Shown in pieces: positions 1 through 6,679 of a stretch of 6,744 nt of DNA (its first letter is position 1; every line of letters starts with the position of its first letter). The DNA comes from Flavobacteriaceae bacterium (lineage in GTDB: Bacteria > Bacteroidota > Bacteroidia > Flavobacteriales > Flavobacteriaceae). Location of the stretch: assembly GCA_018608735.1 (NCBI GenBank), contig JABAYZ010000068.1, positions 1 through 6,744 on the forward strand, written 5' to 3'. The position numbers and the translations under genes were made by a program. The notes beneath the pieces were generated by a model. That model made no database searches, was not told the origin of the DNA, and saw only the letters and a list, made by a program, of their open reading frames with translations.

Positions 1-41
1 TCAACAATTGGGTTTTCTATTTCAGTTCTAAAACTTTGCAT
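1..41 (-). CDS. 5' end of a probable sulfite reductase (nitrite/sulfite reductase family), cut by the window edge
   Basis: An ATG at 41-39 opens a frame that runs off the left edge after 13 codons, reading MQSFRTEIENPIV. It starts 8 bases after the cysN stop codon, the same tight spacing as the other genes of the operon. From memory, flavobacterial nitrite/sulfite reductase-like proteins, sometimes labelled HEPN-domain proteins, begin with a very similar peptide and follow cysN in this kind of operon. The expected role would be the six-electron reduction of sulfite to sulfide with siroheme and a 4Fe-4S cluster, which is the step missing between CysH and the sulfhydrylases here. No catalytic residue is visible in so short a piece, so the name rests on the N-terminal peptide and on context. 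Confidence 0.6.
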   Translation of the reverse strand, partial: MQSFRTEIENPIV

Positions 42-49
42 TTTGTGAG

Positions 50-1297
50 TTATTGAATGAATCCTGCACCAGCAGTTGTATTTGTTTGAGGGTCAATTAT
101 AATAAAGGAACCGTTAGTTCTATGATTTTTAAAAGCGTCATAGAAAATCGGTTTATTTAGTTTGAAAGAAACAAGAGCGATGTCATTAATATCTAAGGCA
201 TCGACTCCTTCTATAATCCCAGAAAAATCTGTATTAATGGTATGGTGAATCCGATCTACTTTTGCCAATACTTTATTGACGCCGTGTTGAATGACATATT
301 TATTACCAGCAGTTAGGTTTTCGCGATCCATCCAAGCAATTTTAGCAGTGAATTGTTTGTCGATCACAGGCGGGTTATCGACCTTAGTAATCATATCCCC
401 ACGACTGATGTTTATTTCATCTTCTAAAGTGAGAGTAACCGATGACCGTCTTGAAGCCGTTTGTACTTCTTCATCATAAAAATAAATTGATTTAATTTTG
501 GTTTTGGTTTTTGATGGCAAAGCCAAAACAGTATCACCAATACTAAGTTCTCCACCATATACTTTACCAGCATAGCCTCTAAAATCATGAAAGTCATCTG
601 TTTTTGGACGAATGACACATTGTACTGGGAATCTTGGCGTGCCTACATTGTATATGTCTTTAAAGTCTAAGGCTTCTAAATGTTCTAAAAGCGTTTCGCC
701 TTTGTACCAAGTCATGGTTTCAGAGTTGTGAACAACATTATCTCCTTTTAGAGCACTTACGGGTATAAACGTAATTCTTTGATCTTGATAATCGCGTTCT
801 TTTAGTAATTGCTGAAAATCTGATTTTATGGTGTTATAGGTTTCTTCAGAAAAATCGACTAAATCCATTTTATTAATGGCGACTACGACTTCCTTGACAC
901 GTAATAAATTATTAATAAAAAAATGACGTTTGGTTTGCTCAATCACGCCTTTTCTGGCATCAATAAGTATGATGGCTGCTTGCGATGTTGATGCGCCAGT
1001 AATCATGTTTCTTGTATATTCTACATGACCAGGTGTATCTGCGATGATATAACTTTTATTGGCTGTTGAAAAATAAATATGAGCAACATCAATGGTAATG
1101 CCTTGCTCTCTTTCGGCAACGAGTCCGTCGGTTGCTAGCGAAAAATCTAAGTAGTCATATCCTTTTTGTTTACTCGTTTTTTCGATCGCTTCAATTTTAT
1201 CACTGGTAAGTGATTTGGTATCGTAAAGCAGTCGTCCAATAAGTGTGCTTTTACCATCATCGACACTTCCTGCTGTTGCTATTTTTAGAACTTCCAT
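50..1297 (-). CDS. cysN: Sulfate adenylyltransferase subunit 1 (CysN, GTPase subunit of ATP sulfurylase)
   Basis: CysN is the regulatory GTPase of the cytoplasmic CysDN ATP sulfurylase; GTP hydrolysis drives formation of adenosine 5'-phosphosulfate (APS) from ATP and sulfate. The 415-residue protein shows the translation-factor G domain in order: P-loop GSVDDGKST (10-18), GITID around the switch I threonine (66-70), DTPGH (87-91), NKMD (142-145) and SAL (181-183). EF-Tu-like beta-barrel domains follow to the C-terminus. The sequence around the P-loop (GSVDDGKSTLIGRLL) is diagnostic of CysN rather than of EF-Tu or IF2. It is shorter than E. coli CysN (475) at the N-terminus and has no C-terminal APS kinase domain, so it is not a NodQ/CysNC fusion. 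The ATG start lies just before the first beta strand. It follows cysD after a 60-base gap and is itself followed closely by the probable sulfite reductase. Confidence 0.97.
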   Translation of the reverse strand: MEVLKIATAGSVDDGKSTLIGRLLYDTKSLTSDKIEAIEKTSKQKGYDYLDFSLATDGLVAEREQGITIDVAHIYFSTANKSYIIADTPGHVEYTRNMITGASTSQAAIILIDARKGVIEQTKRHFFINNLLRVKEVVVAINKMDLVDFSEETYNTIKSDFQQLLKERDYQDQRITFIPVSALKGDNVVHNSETMTWYKGETLLEHLEALDFKDIYNVGTPRFPVQCVIRPKTDDFHDFRGYAGKVYGGELSIGDTVLALPSKTKTKIKSIYFYDEEVQTASRRSSVTLTLEDEINISRGDMITKVDNPPVIDKQFTAKIAWMDRENLTAGNKYVIQHGVNKVLAKVDRIHHTINTDFSGIIEGVDALDINDIALVSFKLNKPIFYDAFKNHRTNGSFIIIDPQTNTTAGAGFIQ

Positions 1298-1311
1298 ATA
1301 CTAGTTATAAA

Positions 1312-1316
1312 CTCCT
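1312..1316 (-). promoter_or_regulatory. Shine-Dalgarno-like AGGAG upstream of cysN
   Basis: On the minus strand the cysD-cysN gap contains AGGAG, 14 bases before the cysN ATG. This is the clearest Shine-Dalgarno-like match before any gene in this window; the other starts have A/T-rich leaders with no such motif. The spacing is longer than usual, and Bacteroidota rely little on Shine-Dalgarno pairing, so its function is uncertain. It sits on the 3' arm of a small inverted repeat (ACTC-5-GAGT, 1311-1323) that could fold over it. Confidence 0.3.
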
Positions 1317-1357
1317 GATGAGTATTATTTTTTTAATTTAATTGTTTTGATCTGCGG

Positions 1358-2260
1358 TTAAAAATAACCTTGTTGTTTTCGTTTTTCCATGGCGGCTTCA
1401 GAGCGTTTGTCGTCAATTCTTGCGCCACGTTCCGAAATTGTTGAGTCTCTGATTTCTTGCACCACAGATGATATATCACTTGCTGAGGACAATACTGCGG
1501 CGGTACAACTCATGTCTCCCACAGTTCTAAATCTAATTAAACGTTCTTCTACAACTTCTTCTTCATCTCTAAAAACAATGGCATCATCATTGGTCCAAAT
1601 CATACCATCTCTGATAAATGTTTTTCGAAGGTGTGCAAAATAGATCGATGGAATTTCGATTTGTTCGCGTTCGATATAAGACCAAACATCTAGTTCTGTC
1701 CAATTTGAAATTGGGAATACACGTACATTTTGACCGAGTTCAATTTGACCGTTAAGCATATCAAAAAGTTCTGGGCGTTGATTTTTTTCATCCCATTGTC
1801 CAAAGTCATCACGAACTGAAAACACACGTTCTTTCGCTCTAGCTTTTTCTTCATCTCGTCTGGCACCTCCAATACAGGCGTCAAATTTAAATTCTTCAAT
1901 AGCTTCAAGAAGCGTGGTGGTTTGCAAACCGTTTCGACTCGAGTAGCGTCCCGATTCTTCTTTAACTTTTCCTTGGTCGATAGAATCTTGAACATGTCTT
2001 ACAATCAGCTCTAATCCAAGTTCTTTGGCCAGTCGATCTCTAAATTCAATCGTCTCTGGGAAATTATGACCGGTATCGATATGAAGTAAAGGAAAGGGAA
2101 TTTTTGAAGGGTAAAATGCTTTTTGAGCTAATCTTACTAAAGTAATGGAATCCTTTCCCCCAGAAAATAATAGTACAGGTTTTTCAAACTGAGCGACGAC
2201 TTCTCTAAAAATATAGATAGCCTCATTTTCAAGCGGATTTATATGGGATGTATTTTTCAT
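1358..2260 (-). CDS. cysD: Sulfate adenylyltransferase subunit 2 (CysD, catalytic subunit of ATP sulfurylase)
   Basis: CysD is the catalytic subunit of bacterial ATP sulfurylase, making APS and pyrophosphate from ATP and sulfate together with CysN. It belongs to the PP-loop (N-type ATP pyrophosphatase) superfamily. The PP-loop SGGKDS is at residues 33-38, followed by LLHIDTGHNFPET (58-70) and the family signature GGARRDEEKARAKER (131-145). The length of 300 residues matches E. coli CysD (302), and the C-terminal GYF is typical of the subunit. The ATG at 2260 lies 9 bases after the cysH stop, which supports translation from the same transcript. No truncation or missing key residue is seen. The order cysH-cysD-cysN places both ATP sulfurylase subunits directly downstream of the reductase that uses their product. 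Confidence 0.97.
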   Translation of the reverse strand: MKNTSHINPLENEAIYIFREVVAQFEKPVLLFSGGKDSITLVRLAQKAFYPSKIPFPLLHIDTGHNFPETIEFRDRLAKELGLELIVRHVQDSIDQGKVKEESGRYSSRNGLQTTTLLEAIEEFKFDACIGGARRDEEKARAKERVFSVRDDFGQWDEKNQRPELFDMLNGQIELGQNVRVFPISNWTELDVWSYIEREQIEIPSIYFAHLRKTFIRDGMIWTNDDAIVFRDEEEVVEERLIRFRTVGDMSCTAAVLSSASDISSVVQEIRDSTISERGARIDDKRSEAAMEKRKQQGYF

Positions 2261-2269
2261 TTTATGTTT

Positions 2270-2878
2270 TTATTTGTGTAAACCACATTCTCTATTATCT
2301 AATTGTTTGGTGGGATCAAAATAATTGAACTCGTTTGGCAACCCGTGAGTATTCAGGTATTGATCTAAGTCTGCATCAGAACAGTGGTAGAATGGGCTAA
2401 CTTTTATAACGCCATCAGCACTTTGAGACACAATGTCTATACTATTTCTAAAAGCGGTTTGCCCTTTTCTAAGGTTGGTAAACCAGACATCTGGCTTGTG
2501 CGCAGTCATGGCTCTAGTGAAAGGCTCTAATTTGACTTGCTCTGTAAATAGTTGATGTTTTGGATCGTCCACTTGAGGGATTCCCAAGACAACATCACGA
2601 TGGGCTGCGGTTTGTTTTGGGGTGTATAATTGAATGTTTAGTGCTAACGATTCAATCAGCTCTTCGGCGTGTTTATATGTACTTGATGTATTGTATCCCG
2701 TGTCGCACCATACCACTTTAATAGCGGGCTTGACCTTTGTTACCAGGTGTAAAATAGCCGCCTCATAGGGTCTGAAATTTGTTGTTACGATTGGTGTTTG
2801 CGCGTTATTAATAGCCCATTGCACAATTTCAATAGGGGTTTTCCTAGCGAGTTCGGAATTAATTTGTTCTATATCCAT
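2270..2878 (-). CDS. cysH: APS/PAPS reductase family protein (CysH), Fe-S-free type
   Basis: CysH reduces activated sulfate (PAPS or APS) to sulfite with electrons from thioredoxin or glutaredoxin, in the cytoplasm. Starting at the ATG at 2878 the protein has 202 residues. An in-frame TTG two codons upstream (2884) is possible but less likely. Family signatures are VVWCDTGYNT (55-64), WFTNLRKGQT (132-141), SPFYHCSD (161-168) and the C-terminal ECGLH (197-201), whose C198 corresponds to the catalytic cysteine of E. coli CysH. The only other cysteines are C58 and C166. There is no CC pair and no CXXC, so the 4Fe-4S cluster of typical bacterial APS reductases cannot be present. The usual SSSFG-type phosphate loop reads TTNFRPYE (32-39). 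Absence of the cluster suggests PAPS by analogy with E. coli, but no APS kinase is nearby, so the substrate is open. The chain ends one residue after ECGLH and is shorter than E. coli CysH (244). Confidence 0.92.
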   Translation of the reverse strand: MDIEQINSELARKTPIEIVQWAINNAQTPIVTTNFRPYEAAILHLVTKVKPAIKVVWCDTGYNTSSTYKHAEELIESLALNIQLYTPKQTAAHRDVVLGIPQVDDPKHQLFTEQVKLEPFTRAMTAHKPDVWFTNLRKGQTAFRNSIDIVSQSADGVIKVSPFYHCSDADLDQYLNTHGLPNEFNYFDPTKQLDNRECGLHK

Positions 2879-2887
2879 AATCAATTT

Positions 2888-3130
2888 TTATCGGCCCCAG
2901 TTTATTTTATTCCAAGCTCGTTCATGAAAGAAATAAAGAATCATTTTGGTAACTAACTCTACAAATCCAATCGAGAAGGCTAAGCTTAATGCGCCTGTAA
3001 TTACCCACGAAATTAAGATGGTATCAAGGGTTCCTATAACTCTCCAGCTGATGGTTTTAAGTAGGCTTCTTTTGACGTTATCTTTAACTTTTCCTGAGGA
3101 ATCAGTTGTCTTTAATTTGGGTTTTAACAT
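2888..3130 (-). CDS. DUF2061 family small membrane protein of unknown function
   Basis: This is an 80-residue protein when started at the ATG at 3130; a TTG at 3145 would add five residues. The N-terminal 30 residues are basic and hydrophilic. Two adjacent hydrophobic segments follow, roughly residues 31-45 and 47-68, joined by a short TG turn, so it is probably a two-helix inner-membrane hairpin. The motifs KTISWRVIGTLDT (25-37) and FHERAWNKINWG (68-79) are those I associate with DUF2061. No signal peptide or catalytic motif is visible. It lies about 50 bases after the metZ-like gene and 9 bases before the cysH ATG, so it is embedded in the operon at the junction of its met and cys halves. 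A part in sulfate handling or uptake is an inference from position only; the biochemical function is unknown to me. Confidence 0.85.
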   Translation of the reverse strand: MLKPKLKTTDSSGKVKDNVKRSLLKTISWRVIGTLDTILISWVITGALSLAFSIGFVELVTKMILYFFHERAWNKINWGR

Positions 3131-3180
3131 TTTATCTATAATCAATTTAATAAAAATTATCCGGTTACTAATTAGTTGAT

Positions 3181-4353
3181 TTATTCTAAGGCTTGATTTA
3201 AGTCATTAATAATATCTTTATGATGTTCCAGTCCTACAGAAACTCTTATGAGTCCATTGGTTATACTGGCTTCTAATCGGTCCTCTTCTGACAGTTTACT
3301 ATGTGTTGTTGATGAGGGGTGTGTAACTATCGTTCTTGAATCTCCTAAGTTTGCAGATAGCGAACATAATTTGATCTTGTTCAAAAAAGCGCGACCGGCT
3401 TCAATTCCACCTACAATTTCAAATGAAACCACATTGCCGCCCTTTAGCATTTGTTTTTTGGCAACGGCATACTGCGGGTGTGATTTTAGGAACGGGTATT
3501 TTACGACATTTACTTGGGGGTGTTTTTCCAAAAACTTAGCCACTTTTAGAGCATTCTTACAGTGGCGATCGACTCGGACTCCCAGAGTTTCTAGGCTTTT
3601 AGATAGCACCCATGCATTAAATGGGGACAGTGCTGGACCTGTGTTTCGGGAAAACAAATAAATTTGATGCATCAATTCGGCATTTCCAACTGTGATTCCA
3701 CCTAAAACACGGCCTTGACCATCCATTAATTTGGTTGCAGAATGAATCACTAGATCCGCACCAAATTTGATAGGATTTTGCAAATATGGAGAGGCAAAAC
3801 AGTTATCGATAATAAGAATTAAATTATGTTTTTTGGCGATTTTCCCTAAGGCTTCTAAATCCAAAATATCGACTGCTGGATTGGTTGGGCTTTCAGCATA
3901 AATAACCTTGGTATTGGGCTGAATTAAACTTTCGACTCTATCTAATTGATCGACCTTAAAATAAGAGGTTTCAATATTCCATTTCGGTAAAAATTTGGTG
4001 AACAACGAATGTGTTGATCCAAAAACCGATTGACAGGACACAATATGATCTCCTGAATCTAACAAGGCTGCAAATGTTGAAAAAACAGCTGCCATTCCAG
4101 ATGCAAATGCATAACCGGCTTCGGCGCCTTCCATAGCAACGACCTTATCGACAAACTCTGTGGTATTTGGATTTGAAAATCTACTGTATATATTTTGATC
4201 GTTTTCCTCGGCAAAGGATGCACGCATGTGTTCTGCATCATCAAAAACAAAACTAGAAGTTAGAAATAATGGCGTGGAGTGTTCACCATAAGATGTACGA
4301 TCTAGTTGTTGGCGGATGGCATCGGTTTCAAAAAATTTAGGGGTCGTCGTCAT
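3181..4353 (-). CDS. PLP-dependent trans-sulfuration enzyme, MetZ-like (O-succinylhomoserine sulfhydrylase type)
   Basis: This is a 390-residue fold-type I PLP enzyme of the Cys/Met metabolism family, cytoplasmic, expected to convert an O-acylhomoserine and sulfide to homocysteine. Visible signatures are YSRFSNPNT (56-64, PLP phosphate contacts from the partner subunit), ASGMAA (84-89), SVFGST (109-114), YAESPTNP (152-159), IDNCFASPYLQ (182-192, with D183 contacting the pyridine nitrogen) and HSATKLMDGQGR (204-215), in which K208 is the Schiff-base lysine. Later come GDSRTIVTHPSSTTH and SVGLEH. The DGQGR after the lysine and the phenylalanine of SVFGST (where MetB and MetY have tyrosine) resemble MetZ more than MetY or cystathionine gamma-synthase. 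Whether the donor is O-succinyl- or O-acetylhomoserine, or whether it acts with cysteine, cannot be read from the sequence. It starts 21 bases after the metX stop. It is clearly a paralogue of the metY product at the head of the operon. Confidence 0.88.
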   Translation of the reverse strand: MTTTPKFFETDAIRQQLDRTSYGEHSTPLFLTSSFVFDDAEHMRASFAEENDQNIYSRFSNPNTTEFVDKVVAMEGAEAGYAFASGMAAVFSTFAALLDSGDHIVSCQSVFGSTHSLFTKFLPKWNIETSYFKVDQLDRVESLIQPNTKVIYAESPTNPAVDILDLEALGKIAKKHNLILIIDNCFASPYLQNPIKFGADLVIHSATKLMDGQGRVLGGITVGNAELMHQIYLFSRNTGPALSPFNAWVLSKSLETLGVRVDRHCKNALKVAKFLEKHPQVNVVKYPFLKSHPQYAVAKKQMLKGGNVVSFEIVGGIEAGRAFLNKIKLCSLSANLGDSRTIVTHPSSTTHSKLSEEDRLEASITNGLIRVSVGLEHHKDIINDLNQALE

Positions 4354-4374
4354 TTAAATTTATTTGGTGTGTTT

Positions 4375-5355
4375 TCAGTACACTTCTTGTGGTTTGAAAA
4401 TCGTTTCTAATATCGTTTGTACTTGGTCATACTCAATTAAAAAAGCATCATGTCCATGAATAGATTGAATTTCCGATATTGAGACATTGTCTTTAAAGGG
4501 TTTCAAATCCACATAGGTGTCCCAATTTTCTTTGGCTTTAAAAAACAAATCGGAGTTGATGGTAATGATATGAATATTGGATTTAATTTTTGAAGCTACT
4601 TCAATAAAACTCCCTCTTCCATTTGTGATGTCTATCGTTTTTAGCACTTGATTCATCATTTTATAAGCCGCTAATTGAAACCGTTCGTCAAGCACTTTTC
4701 CGTGATGATTTAACCAGCTTTCTACGGCAAAAATATCTTGACCATTTTGTAAATTTCGACCAAATTTTGCTTTGAACGATTCAGGCGTTCGATAGAGCGA
4801 CATGGCATGCATACGCGCATCCACCAAAGGTTGTGAGGAATTATTTAAAAGTTGTTCTTGTATATAGCAATTTGCAATAAGCCAATCTGTTGACTTCCAG
4901 TCGGCTGCCACAGGAATAAGGTGTTCAATCAAATTTGGTCTGAGTACTGCGAGTTCCCAAGCAAGACCGCCGCCAACGGATCCTCCAATTACTGCAAAAA
5001 GGTTTTTGATTTTTAGCTGATCTAAGGCAATTGCAAAGATTTCAGCAATATCTCGAGCCGTGAAATCTTTGTAGTTTTCAATCAAACTATTTGATACTTG
5101 ATCGAATCCATTCCCTGGAATATTAAATGCTAATATTGTAAACACATTAGTGTCTATAACTTTATTGGGACCCACAATTGGTGACCACCATCCATTTTCT
5201 CCAGTGACATTAGAATTCCCTGTGAGTGCATGATTAATCATCACAATAGGAGCTTCATGTAAAGGCTTACCAAAGGTCTGATAAGACAACGCTATGTGAG
5301 TCGTCTTACCAGATTTGGTTGTATACTTTAGGCTTATGTTTTGTAAATCACTCAT
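4375..5355 (-). CDS. metX: MetX-like alpha/beta-hydrolase, probable homoserine O-acetyltransferase
   Basis: This 326-residue protein has the alpha/beta-hydrolase fold of homoserine O-acyltransferases, which acylate homoserine from acyl-CoA for methionine synthesis. NHALTGNS (41-48) matches the oxyanion-hole region of MetX. The nucleophile elbow is GGSVGGG (124-130) with S126. The acid is D269 in INSDLFF and the base H302 in GHDAFL, giving a complete Ser-Asp-His triad. Flanking family features are GPNKVIDT (62-69) and ARDI (100-103). It is shorter than typical MetX (about 350-380): the stretch that usually carries GSTGP before the RD motif is replaced by a shorter, different sequence (about 79-99), and the elbow has V in place of the usual M. 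The gene lies 18 bases after metY and 21 bases before the metZ-like gene, so acceptor synthesis sits between two enzymes that could use it. The acyl donor, acetyl or succinyl, is not settled by what I can see. Confidence 0.85.
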   Translation of the reverse strand: MSDLQNISLKYTTKSGKTTHIALSYQTFGKPLHEAPIVMINHALTGNSNVTGENGWWSPIVGPNKVIDTNVFTILAFNIPGNGFDQVSNSLIENYKDFTARDIAEIFAIALDQLKIKNLFAVIGGSVGGGLAWELAVLRPNLIEHLIPVAADWKSTDWLIANCYIQEQLLNNSSQPLVDARMHAMSLYRTPESFKAKFGRNLQNGQDIFAVESWLNHHGKVLDERFQLAAYKMMNQVLKTIDITNGRGSFIEVASKIKSNIHIITINSDLFFKAKENWDTYVDLKPFKDNVSISEIQSIHGHDAFLIEYDQVQTILETIFKPQEVY

Positions 5356-5373
5356 TAGGGGAATCTGTAAAAA

Positions 5374-6663
5374 TTATGCGAAAGTCGTTTTAACAACTTT
5401 AAACGCTTCTGTTAGATCTGATTTTAAATCTTCAATATCTTCAAGTCCAACGGATAAACGAATTAAATCTTTAGTCACTCCGGTGGTTGCTTGTGCGGCA
5501 TCATCTAATTGTTGATGAGTTGTACTAGCTGGATGAATAATCAGTGATTTTGTATCTCCGATATTAGCTAACAATGAAAAGAGTTTGGTTGTATCCGCAA
5601 TGGTTTTGGCAGCTTCAAAGCCTCCTTTAACACCAAAAGTTACAATTCCACTTTGACCATTTGGCAAATATTTGTCTGCTAATGCTTTATAGGGGCTTGA
5701 GTCTAATCCTGGATAATTAACCCATTCGACATCCTCTTGTTTCTGTAGCCATTTCGCAAGCTCTAATGCATTTTGACTGTGCTTCTGAATTCTAAGCTCC
5801 AAAGTTTCTAAACCTTGTATAATTTGAAATGCATTAAACGGACTTAAGGCAGCGCCATAGTCTCTAAGACCTTCGATTCTCACTTTAGCAATAAAAGAGG
5901 CTGCACCAATAACATCGTTATAAACAAGACCATGATATCCTGGAGATGGCTCTGTAAATTCAGGGAATTTTCCACTTCCCCAATCAAAGGTTCCAGCGTC
6001 AATAATTGCACCTCCTAAGGCCGTTCCATTTCCATTAATATATTTTGTTAAGGATTGGATTACAATGTTAGCACCATAAGCAATAGGATTCAACAAGTAT
6101 GGCGTTGCCACAGTATTATCTACAATTAACGGCACTTTGTATGCTTTTGCTTCTTTAGAAATCGCTTCAATATCAAGGACATCTAATTTAGGGTTTCCAA
6201 GAGATTCAATAAAGAAAGCTCTTGTATTTTCTTGAGCGGCAGCTTTAAAGTTGTCTGGGTTTGATGGGTCTACAAATGTTGTTGTAATACCATGTCTTGG
6301 AAGTGTTACATTTAATAAATTGTAGGTCCCTCCATATAAACTACTAGAGGCTACAATATGATCTCCAGCTCTTAGTAACGTCAAAAGACTTGTTGCGATG
6401 GCTGCAGTTCCAGAAGCAGTTACTACTGCTGCAATACCGCCCTCTAAAGCTGCTAGTCGCTGCTCTAAAATGTCGTTTGTTGGATTGTTTATACGGGTAT
6501 AAATGTTTCCTGGTTCTGCCAGTGCAAATAAATTAGCTGCATGGTCCGAATTGTTAAAGACATAGGCTGTAGATTGATAAATAGGAACAGCTCTTGTTCC
6601 TCCATTTTCTGTTACATTGTGTCCGGCGTGCAACGCTTGGGTTGCGAATTTTTGAGTACTCAT
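5374..6663 (-). CDS. metY: O-acetylhomoserine aminocarboxypropyltransferase / sulfhydrylase (MetY)
   Basis: MetY condenses O-acetylhomoserine with sulfide to give homocysteine and acetate, the direct sulfhydrylation route to methionine, in the cytoplasm. The protein has 429 residues, the usual MetY length. PLP-binding features are YTRINNPTND (55-64), ASGTAA (83-88), SSLYGGTYNL (107-116, with Y110 stacking on the cofactor), ESLGNPKLDV (153-162), VDNTVATPYL (181-190, D182) and QSLTKYINGNGTALGG (203-218) with the Schiff-base lysine K207. The insert between about 220 and 265 containing GSGKFPEFTEPSPGYHG is characteristic of MetY and separates it from the MetZ/MetB branch. GDTKSLIIHPASTTH occurs near the C-terminus. 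The ATG at 6663 follows an A-rich stretch and precedes the normal N-terminal KFATQALHAG. It is the first gene of the operon in view, 18 bases before metX, so any control in its leader probably acts on everything downstream. Confidence 0.95.
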   Translation of the reverse strand: MSTQKFATQALHAGHNVTENGGTRAVPIYQSTAYVFNNSDHAANLFALAEPGNIYTRINNPTNDILEQRLAALEGGIAAVVTASGTAAIATSLLTLLRAGDHIVASSSLYGGTYNLLNVTLPRHGITTTFVDPSNPDNFKAAAQENTRAFFIESLGNPKLDVLDIEAISKEAKAYKVPLIVDNTVATPYLLNPIAYGANIVIQSLTKYINGNGTALGGAIIDAGTFDWGSGKFPEFTEPSPGYHGLVYNDVIGAASFIAKVRIEGLRDYGAALSPFNAFQIIQGLETLELRIQKHSQNALELAKWLQKQEDVEWVNYPGLDSSPYKALADKYLPNGQSGIVTFGVKGGFEAAKTIADTTKLFSLLANIGDTKSLIIHPASTTHQQLDDAAQATTGVTKDLIRLSVGLEDIEDLKSDLTEAFKVVKTTFA

Positions 6664-6679
6664 TTTTTTAATTTTTTTC

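Noticed and set aside
1389..1643. Open frame on the plus strand, 84 codons, inside cysD
   Set aside because: It lies antisense to well-conserved cysD, its translation is low-complexity (serine, threonine, leucine) and resembles no family I know; a shadow frame.
2879..2884. Upstream TTG start for CysH (two extra residues)
   Set aside because: The ATG at 2878 gives a 9-base gap after the preceding stop, matching the neighbouring junctions, and is the ordinary start codon.
3131..3145. Upstream TTG start for the DUF2061 protein (five extra residues)
   Set aside because: The ATG at 3130 is preceded by an A-rich stretch typical of this lineage and leads straight into the basic N-terminus; TTG is a rarer start and nothing here favours it.
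3167..3176. Perfect 10-base palindrome ACTAATTAGT in the metZ-DUF2061 gap
   Set aside because: It is short, made mostly of A and T in an AT-rich gap, has no extension of symmetry and no promoter next to it; chance is sufficient explanation.
2946..3179. Open frame on the plus strand opposite the DUF2061 gene and its upstream gap
   Set aside because: The minus-strand frame carries recognisable DUF2061 motifs and operon spacing; the plus frame has neither, and its hydrophobic tail comes from AT-rich intergenic DNA.
3248..3661. Open frame on the plus strand, 137 codons, inside the metZ-like gene
   Set aside because: It lies entirely opposite a conserved PLP enzyme and shows no recognisable domain, so it is best explained as a by-product of that gene's codons.
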